Below are positions 7,618-11,996 of a stretch of DNA of 11,996 nt, one piece after another. The notes beneath the pieces are model-generated. The model was not told the DNA's origin. It saw only the letters and a list, made by a program, of their open reading frames with translations, and made no database searches. The DNA comes from an uncultured Clostridia bacterium. Lineage in GTDB: Bacteria > Bacillota > Clostridia > Christensenellales > Aristaeellaceae. Made by a program: the position numbers and the translations under genes. Positions within the stretch are counted from its first letter, which is position 1, and each line of letters starts with the position of its first letter. The stretch spans positions 1 through 11,996 of the forward strand of contig CALGBY010000010.1 of NCBI GenBank assembly GCA_937886445.1. The letters are read 5' to 3'.

Positions 7618-8172
7618 ATGAACCGCTATGAGCTGTCCCTCCCCGTTTCCGAAGAGATGCTGTCTCTTCTGCGCGCGGGAGACCGGGTATATCTTTCAGG
7701 CTGCCTGTACACCGCAAGAGACGCTGCCCATAAACGCATCGCGGAAGCCATCCGGGAAGGCCGGGAGCTTCCGTTCCCGCTGAAAGGCGAAACAGTGTAT
7801 TACGCTGGCCCCGCGCCGGCCCGTCCCGGACATGTCAGCGGCCCGTGCGGCCCCACCACATCGGGGAGGATGGATCCGTACACGCCCCTGCTGCTTGAAA
7901 ACGGTTTGAAGGTGATGATCGGAAAAGGCGAAAGAAGCAGCGAAGTGAAGGAGGCGATCCGTCGCTTCGGCTGTGTATACCTCGGGGTTACAGGCGGAGC
8001 GGCGGCGCTGACTGCCCGCTGTATCACGGAAAGCCGGGTCATCGCGTACGATGATCTCGGCGCGGAGGCAGTACGGCGCTATACGGTATGCAGAATGCCG
8101 GCGATCGTGCTGTACGACCGTTTTGGAGGCGATCTGTATACGGAAGGCAGAAACGCCTACCGGGCCGAATGA
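7618..8172 (+). CDS. Class I fumarate hydratase (or L-tartrate dehydratase) beta subunit
   Basis: This 184-residue protein is the second subunit of the [4Fe-4S] hydro-lyase, equal to the C-terminal part of single-chain class I fumarases. Diagnostic segments are LSGCLYTARDAAHKR (26-40), YYAGPAPARPG (61-71), GPTTSGRMDPYTP (78-90), IGKG (101-104), GVTGGAAAL (123-131) and the C-terminal PAIVLYDRFGGDLY (161-174). ATG 7618 is preceded by ACGGAGG at 7603-7609. It follows the alpha gene immediately, as expected for subunits made in equal amounts. After it, 92 bases carry the promoter of the next gene and only weak hairpins, so this transcript has no obvious strong terminator. Confidence 0.9.
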   Translation: MNRYELSLPVSEEMLSLLRAGDRVYLSGCLYTARDAAHKRIAEAIREGRELPFPLKGETVYYAGPAPARPGHVSGPCGPTTSGRMDPYTPLLLENGLKVMIGKGERSSEVKEAIRRFGCVYLGVTGGAAALTARCITESRVIAYDDLGAEAVRRYTVCRMPAIVLYDRFGGDLYTEGRNAYRAE

Positions 8173-8204
8173 TCCGCCTTTTCGGCGCCTGTATATTTCA
8201 TGCT

Positions 8205-8233
8205 TTTACAGGCTTCCCGTTTTGTGCTATAAT
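8205..8233 (+). promoter_or_regulatory. Strong predicted sigma-A promoter for the carboxypeptidase gene
   Basis: TTTACA (8205-8210, 5/6) and a perfect TATAAT (8228-8233) are spaced by 17 bases, and a TG at 8225-8226 makes an extended -10. A 7-base inverted repeat (GCCTGTA 8187-8193 with TACAGGC 8207-8213) overlaps the -35 box; it may be a weak end signal of the fumarase transcript or a binding site. The TTG start at 8265 lies about 25 bases after the predicted transcription start. Confidence 0.75.
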
Positions 8234-8264
8234 AAAATGGTATTTTCCTTAAGGAGGCATTCCT

Positions 8265-9731
8265 TTGGCAAAAAAGAGCTCGCGTCGGTCAACTAAAGCG
8301 GCAGTCATTTGCTCTGCCGTGTGTTTGCTGTGCGTTCTTTTTCCGTATGCCGCGTTTGCCGAATATGACAGCACCCGTCCCGAGCTGCTCTCCTCCAAGG
8401 ATCTTAACTGTACCGCCTGCATCGTGATCGAAATGGAAAGCGGTGAAACGGTTTTCGAAAAGAACGCCGATGTTTCCATGTATCCCGCTTCCACCACAAA
8501 GATCCTTACCACCCTTTGCGCGCTTGAAAACGCGGATGTGTCCAACACCGTGGCCACAGTTTCCCCCTATGCCCTGTATTCCACGCCTTCCGATTCCTCC
8601 CGCCTTTTTGAAAGTGAAAGCGACTATATGCAGGAAGGCGAACAGTTCAACCTGCTGGAATTGCTCTACGGCACCATGCTCCATTCCGCCAACGACGGCG
8701 CCAATGTTATCGCGGAAACAGTGAGCGGCGATATCGGAAGCTTTGTTGACCTGATGAACAGAACAGCCAGAAGCATCGGCTGTACATCCTCCAATTTCGT
8801 CAACCCCCACGGATATCACGATGAAAACCACTATACCACAGCGCGGGATATGTCTTTGATCGCGAGAAGAGCCATGCAGAACAGTCAGTTCCGCAAGATC
8901 GCCGCCGCCACGGTATTCACTGTTTCGGCCACCAACATGCATTCCTCCCGCAAAGTAAGGATCAGCAATAACTTTTTCCGTTCCGAGACCGAGCAGTATG
9001 CCGATTGTTACTATCCCGAAGGCAACGGCATCAAGACCGGCTATACCTCCGCCGCGGGTTACTGCTATGTGGGAAGCGCCGAGAAGAACGGCATCACGCT
9101 CATCAGCGTCGTGTTCGGCTGCACCTCCCGTGCCGCGTCCTTCAGAGATACGGTAAAGCTGATGGACTACGGCTTCACCCAGTATACGGATACCTCCATC
9201 GCGGAGATCTACCTCGGCAATCCGAAGGTCGTCAGCATATCCGGCTACGATACCGAAGACAGTCAGCTCGGGCGGCTCACGCTGGATATCAAGCCGCTTA
9301 CCAACACGGCCGCCGGAAGGATCGTGACCACCAAAAACAATCTGGATTCGCTTACGGCGAACCTGTATTCCTATACCATTGCCGAATTTACCAGAAAGTT
9401 CGACGCACCGGTCGAAAAGGGCGAGGTAATGGGCACGCTTTCCTACTATCCGGAGCCCGGCGCGGAGCCGGCGGTATATCAGCTGATCGCCTCCCGCGAT
9501 ATCCTGCGCAGGGCCGATCTTGCCCCGACCTATGACCAGATCTACCGGGAGGTATACGCCCCCGGCTCCTCCCCATTCCCGAAGCTGACGCTTGAACTCG
9601 TGGCCGTGTACATTCTCTTTCCCCTGCTTGTGATATTCTGCGCCGTATACCTGTTCCTGCGTCTCAGGAAGAAGATCAAAAAACGCCCCCGCCGCCGTAC
9701 ACTGCGCCCGAAGGAAAGATACTATACCTGA
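8265..9731 (+). CDS. D-alanyl-D-alanine carboxypeptidase (peptidase S11, DacF/PBP5 type)
   Basis: This 488-residue penicillin-binding protein trims the terminal D-Ala from peptidoglycan stem pentapeptides outside the membrane and so limits cross-linking. All three active-site motifs are present: SxxK as STTK at 76-79 (nucleophile Ser76, Lys79), SxN as SAN at 141-143, and KTG at 257-259. An N-terminal signal peptide is clear: basic residues 3-11, a hydrophobic core at 12-29 and a likely cut after AFA at 30-32. The C terminus has a true membrane segment (about 444-468) followed by a strongly basic tail, so it is anchored rather than attached by the amphipathic helix of E. coli PBP5. Translation begins at TTG 8265: AAGGAGG at 8251-8257 is 7 bases upstream, and no ATG nearby fits the signal peptide. 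It forms its own unit between a strong promoter and a strong terminator. Confidence 0.92.
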   Translation: MAKKSSRRSTKAAVICSAVCLLCVLFPYAAFAEYDSTRPELLSSKDLNCTACIVIEMESGETVFEKNADVSMYPASTTKILTTLCALENADVSNTVATVSPYALYSTPSDSSRLFESESDYMQEGEQFNLLELLYGTMLHSANDGANVIAETVSGDIGSFVDLMNRTARSIGCTSSNFVNPHGYHDENHYTTARDMSLIARRAMQNSQFRKIAAATVFTVSATNMHSSRKVRISNNFFRSETEQYADCYYPEGNGIKTGYTSAAGYCYVGSAEKNGITLISVVFGCTSRAASFRDTVKLMDYGFTQYTDTSIAEIYLGNPKVVSISGYDTEDSQLGRLTLDIKPLTNTAAGRIVTTKNNLDSLTANLYSYTIAEFTRKFDAPVEKGEVMGTLSYYPEPGAEPAVYQLIASRDILRRADLAPTYDQIYREVYAPGSSPFPKLTLELVAVYILFPLLVIFCAVYLFLRLRKKIKKRPRRRTLRPKERYYT

Positions 9732-9736
9732 TTTTT

Positions 9737-9758
9737 CCGCCCGAAAGGGCGGTTTTTT
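9737..9758 (+). terminator. Rho-independent terminator after the carboxypeptidase gene
   Basis: CCGCCC (9737-9742) and GGGCGG (9747-9752) form a perfect GC stem around a GAAA tetraloop, followed by TTTTTT (9753-9758). It begins 6 bases after the stop codon. Confidence 0.93.
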
Positions 9759-9786
9759 CTGTTTTGTTACGGTCGGAAATGAAAAA

Positions 9787-9800
9787 CTGTTTTCAAACAG
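9787..9800 (+). promoter_or_regulatory. Candidate operator: 14-base palindrome on the deoB promoter
   Basis: CTGTTTTCAAACAG reads as inverted half-sites CTGTTT and AAACAG around TC. It covers the predicted -35 region of the deoB promoter, the usual place for a repressor site. The identical 14 bases recur at 11041-11054 upstream of punA. I do not recognise it as the site of a known regulator. Confidence 0.5.
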
Positions 9801-9818
9801 AAACAAATACTGTATAAT
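9790..9818 (+). promoter_or_regulatory. Predicted sigma-A promoter for deoB-punA
   Basis: A perfect TATAAT (9813-9818) is preceded at 17 bases by TTTTCA (9790-9795, 4/6). The weak -35 box is embedded in the palindrome at 9787-9800, consistent with a regulated promoter. Transcription would start near 9825, giving a leader of about 35 bases. Confidence 0.65.
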
Positions 9819-9860
9819 ATATATGAGATCCATTTATTCACATTTACGGAGGGAAAACAT

Positions 9861-11024
9861 ATGAAACGCGCAATCATCATCGTGCTGGACAGCGTAGGCG
9901 CCGGCTATCTTCCGGACGCGCGTGATTTTAATGATATCGGGGCCAATACCCTCGGTCACATCCATGAAGCCGCGGGGCTGAAGCTTCCCGTAATGCGTTC
10001 TCTGGGGCTCGGCTTTATTCACGGCATCGGCATGACCGGCAGCAGGAACGCTGCCGGCGCATGGGGCCGCGCAATAGAAAAAAGCCGCGGAAAGGATACC
10101 ACCACAGGGCACTGGGAAATGGCCGGTCTTGTAAGTGAAACGCCCTTCCCGCTTTATCCCGACGGTTTTCCGGAGGATGTGATCCGCCGCTTTGAAGAGG
10201 CGACGGGACGCGGTGTGATCGGCAACAAGCCCGCAAGCGGAACAGCCATTCTGGATGAACTGGGCGAAGAACATATGCGTACAGGCAGCCTCATCGTGTA
10301 CACCTCAGGAGACAGCGTGTTCCAGATCGCCGCCCATGAGGATATCGTACCGGTCGAGGAGCTGTACCGTTATTGCCGTATCGCCAGAGAACAGCTTCAG
10401 GGAAAACACGGCGTTGGCCGCGTGATCGCCCGTCCCTTCATCGGCAGCGGAAAAGGACAGTTCACCCGTACCGGAAGAAGGCGCGATTTCAGTCTGGAGC
10501 CGCCGAAGGATACGCTGCTTGATACAGTCAAGGCTGCCGGGATGCAGGTGAAGGGCGTTGGTAAGATCGAGGATATCTTCGCGCTGCGCGGGCTTACCGC
10601 ATCCGACCACGCGGCCGGAAACCCCGCCTGCATCGACGCGTGCCTGAAATTCATGAAAAATCCCTTTGAAGGGCTTCTGTTTGTCAATCTGGTGGATTTT
10701 GATTCCTCCTACGGTCACCGCAGGGATGTTCAGGGCTACGCGGACGCGCTGGAGTATTTTGACAGCCGTCTGCCCGAAATACTGGAGCTGATGACGGAGG
10801 ACGATCTGCTCATCATCACGGCGGATCACGGCTGTGACCCCACCTACAACGGCACCGACCACACCCGCGAATACATTCCCATCCTTTGCACAGCAAAAAA
10901 TATCCGCACCTGTATCCCCCTCGGCACCCGCCTCTCCTATGCCGATATCGCCGCCACGGCTGCGGAGCATCTGGGACTTGATGCCCGCTTCGGTGCCGAA
11001 AGCTGGCTTTCCATGATAAAGTAA
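9861..11024 (+). CDS. deoB: Phosphopentomutase
   Basis: This 387-residue enzyme interconverts (deoxy)ribose-1-phosphate and (deoxy)ribose-5-phosphate, linking nucleoside breakdown to the pentose phosphate pathway or, through deoxyribose-phosphate aldolase, to glycolysis. It is an alkaline-phosphatase-superfamily protein of normal length for DeoB (about 390). The two-manganese site is fully visible: Asp10 (VLDSVGAG), the phospho-acceptor threonine Thr82 in KDTTTGHWEMAG, Asp281 and His286 (LVDFDSSYGH), Asp322 and His323 (ADHG), and His334 (GTDHTREYIP). Spacing agrees with the characterised Bacillus cereus enzyme. The cap domain includes VIGNKPASGT and TSGDSVFQIAAHE. ATG 9861 is preceded by GGAGGG at 9848-9853. 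The next gene, punA, makes its substrate. The palindrome over its promoter suggests control by nucleosides or a sugar phosphate. Confidence 0.95.
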   Translation: MKRAIIIVLDSVGAGYLPDARDFNDIGANTLGHIHEAAGLKLPVMRSLGLGFIHGIGMTGSRNAAGAWGRAIEKSRGKDTTTGHWEMAGLVSETPFPLYPDGFPEDVIRRFEEATGRGVIGNKPASGTAILDELGEEHMRTGSLIVYTSGDSVFQIAAHEDIVPVEELYRYCRIAREQLQGKHGVGRVIARPFIGSGKGQFTRTGRRRDFSLEPPKDTLLDTVKAAGMQVKGVGKIEDIFALRGLTASDHAAGNPACIDACLKFMKNPFEGLLFVNLVDFDSSYGHRRDVQGYADALEYFDSRLPEILELMTEDDLLIITADHGCDPTYNGTDHTREYIPILCTAKNIRTCIPLGTRLSYADIAATAAEHLGLDARFGAESWLSMIK

Positions 11025-11040
11025 AATATTGCTATACGGC

Positions 11041-11054
11041 CTGTTTTCAAACAG
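11041..11054 (+). promoter_or_regulatory. Second copy of the 14-base palindrome, between deoB and punA
   Basis: CTGTTTTCAAACAG here is identical to the site at 9787-9800. It begins 17 bases after the deoB stop and ends 35 bases before the punA start. Only a poor promoter candidate (TATACG at 11033-11038) lies next to it. The flanking GGCC words (11038-11041 and 11060-11063) followed by TTTT could also fold into a weak terminator-like structure, so an attenuator is an alternative. Confidence 0.45.
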
Positions 11055-11089
11055 CCAACGGCCTTTTATCCAAAGGAGGATAAACAAAA

Positions 11090-11926
11090 ATGACAGAATA
11101 CGAAAAGATCCGCGCGGCCGCTGAAAAGATCGAAAATATCTGCGGAAGAATCGATGTCACGGTCGTTCTCGGAAGCGGTCTGGGATCCTATGCCGAAAAA
11201 CTGAACGGAGCGGAAAATATCGTAACGCTCCCCTACAGCGACATTCCCGGTTTTCCCGTTCCCACCGTGCAGGGGCATGCCGGAAAGCTGATCGCCGCCA
11301 CGCTCAACGGAAAACGCATCGCCTTTATGAGCGGCCGTTTTCACATTTATGAGGGGCACAGTCCGGCGGATGTTGTGCTGCCCGTTCGTGCCCTGCGGGA
11401 AGCGGGCATGAAGCACCTTGTGGTAACAAACGCTTCGGGCGGTATAAACCTATCACTTCATGAGGGTTCTCTCATGCTGATCACCGATCATATCAATCTG
11501 TCCGGAACCAATCCGCTCATCGGCCGGAATATCGATGATCTGGGGCCGCGCTTCCCGGATATGACGAATGTCTACACAAGAGATCTGCAGGTCATTGCCC
11601 GAGACGCCGCGCTGGAAAAGGGTATCGAGCTTTCGGAAGGCGTATACTGTATGCTGTCCGGGCCCAGCTATGAAACGCCGGCCGAGATCCGCATGCTGCG
11701 TGCGCTCGGAGCCGACGCTGTCGGCATGAGCACCGTTCCGGAAGCGATCACGGCTTCTCATATGGGCATACAGGTGCTTGGTATTTCCTGCATCACCAAT
11801 ATGGCAGCCGGTGTGCTGGATCGTCCCCTCTGCCATCAGGAAGTGATCGAGAGCGGAAAACGCACGGAAAAGACATTCTCCGTGCTGATGGACAGCATCC
11901 TTGAAAAGATCACGGCTCAGAGCTGA
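11090..11926 (+). CDS. punA: Purine nucleoside phosphorylase, trimeric (6-oxopurine) type
   Basis: This 278-residue enzyme cleaves (deoxy)inosine and (deoxy)guanosine with phosphate to give the free base and (deoxy)ribose-1-phosphate. It matches the low-molecular-weight homotrimeric PNP family: VLGSGLG (26-32, phosphate loop), GHAG (62-65), GRFHIYEG (82-89), TNASGGIN (113-120), GPSYETPAEIRMLR (191-204) and GMSTVPEAI (212-220). Glu195 and Asn237 are the residues that read a 6-oxopurine in this family, and His249 is the probable ribose contact, so adenosine is unlikely as a substrate. It is not the hexameric DeoD type. ATG 11090 follows AAAGGAGGA (11072-11080). It is 65 bases downstream of deoB and supplies that enzyme's substrate. 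The Bacillus subtilis counterpart is pupG, next to drm (deoB). Confidence 0.94.
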   Translation: MTEYEKIRAAAEKIENICGRIDVTVVLGSGLGSYAEKLNGAENIVTLPYSDIPGFPVPTVQGHAGKLIAATLNGKRIAFMSGRFHIYEGHSPADVVLPVRALREAGMKHLVVTNASGGINLSLHEGSLMLITDHINLSGTNPLIGRNIDDLGPRFPDMTNVYTRDLQVIARDAALEKGIELSEGVYCMLSGPSYETPAEIRMLRALGADAVGMSTVPEAITASHMGIQVLGISCITNMAAGVLDRPLCHQEVIESGKRTEKTFSVLMDSILEKITAQS

Positions 11927-11950
11927 AATAACCGGAAAGCAGATCATTAA

Positions 11951-11996
11951 GGCAATACCGCACAAATGAGTTAGTGCGATGGCGAGTGAATTTTTC
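11951..11996. repeat. Imperfect hairpin at the window end, possible repeat edge or terminator
   Basis: CGCAC (11959-11963) pairs with GTGCG (11974-11978) across a 10-base loop. The arms extend imperfectly (GCAATAC on the left against ATGGC on the right), and a run of five T follows at 11991-11995. It could be the punA terminator, though the T-run is 12 bases beyond the stem. Its look (GCAATACCGCAC with GTGCGATGGCGAGTG) also recalls short dispersed palindromic repeats of clostridial genomes. The window ends inside it, so its true extent is unknown. Confidence 0.3.

Noticed and set aside
8289..9833. Long minus-strand open frame of 514 codons opposite the carboxypeptidase gene
   Set aside because: It is antisense to a gene with intact catalytic motifs, has low-complexity composition from mirrored codon bias, and shows no recognisable domain.
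10305..11087. Minus-strand open frame of 260 codons opposite deoB
   Set aside because: It mirrors the well-conserved deoB coding sequence and has no recognisable family features.
1..11996. CRISPR array, tRNA, rRNA, insertion sequence, phage, toxin-antitoxin or defence system
   Set aside because: No spaced repeat array, cloverleaf, transposase, integrase or recognisable defence protein was seen on either strand.

Overview
This window looks like chromosomal DNA of a fermentative, low-oxygen Bacillota (class Clostridia, probably a gut or rumen lineage). The reasons are strong Shine-Dalgarno sites (AAGGAGG type), TTG and GTG starts, a two-subunit class I fumarase, an Sfp-type PPTase, TmcAL (YlbM), a trimeric-type purine nucleoside phosphorylase and a GH51 arabinofuranosidase. 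That placement is inference; no rRNA or other marker is present. Every complete gene is on the + strand and gaps are short. No stretch over 300 bases lacks a gene.

Layout. (1) 1-2616: a GH51 alpha-L-arabinofuranosidase with its own promoter, then an Sfp-type phosphopantetheinyl transferase closed by a clear terminator. (2) 2619-5520: an MFS transporter with its own promoter, then a VTC-domain protein and a DUF4956 membrane protein 6 bases apart, closed by a moderate hairpin. (3) 5559-8172: tmcAL (tRNA-Met acetylcytidine synthesis) followed closely by the alpha and beta subunits of an iron-sulfur fumarase/tartrate dehydratase. (4) 8205-9758: a D-Ala-D-Ala carboxypeptidase with a near-consensus promoter, a TTG start and a textbook terminator. 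(5) 9787-11926: phosphopentomutase and purine nucleoside phosphorylase, the core of ribonucleoside and deoxyribonucleoside salvage. (6) 11927-11996: a short tail with an imperfect hairpin cut by the window edge.

How the genes work together: PNP splits purine nucleosides to base plus (deoxy)ribose-1-phosphate, and DeoB isomerises that to the 5-phosphate for central metabolism. An identical 14-base palindrome sits on the deoB promoter and again between deoB and punA, which suggests a dedicated regulator of this pair. The VTC/DUF4956 pair is the least understood module here. The rest is mostly housekeeping metabolism. I saw no CRISPR array, tRNA, rRNA, insertion sequence, phage gene or defence system.
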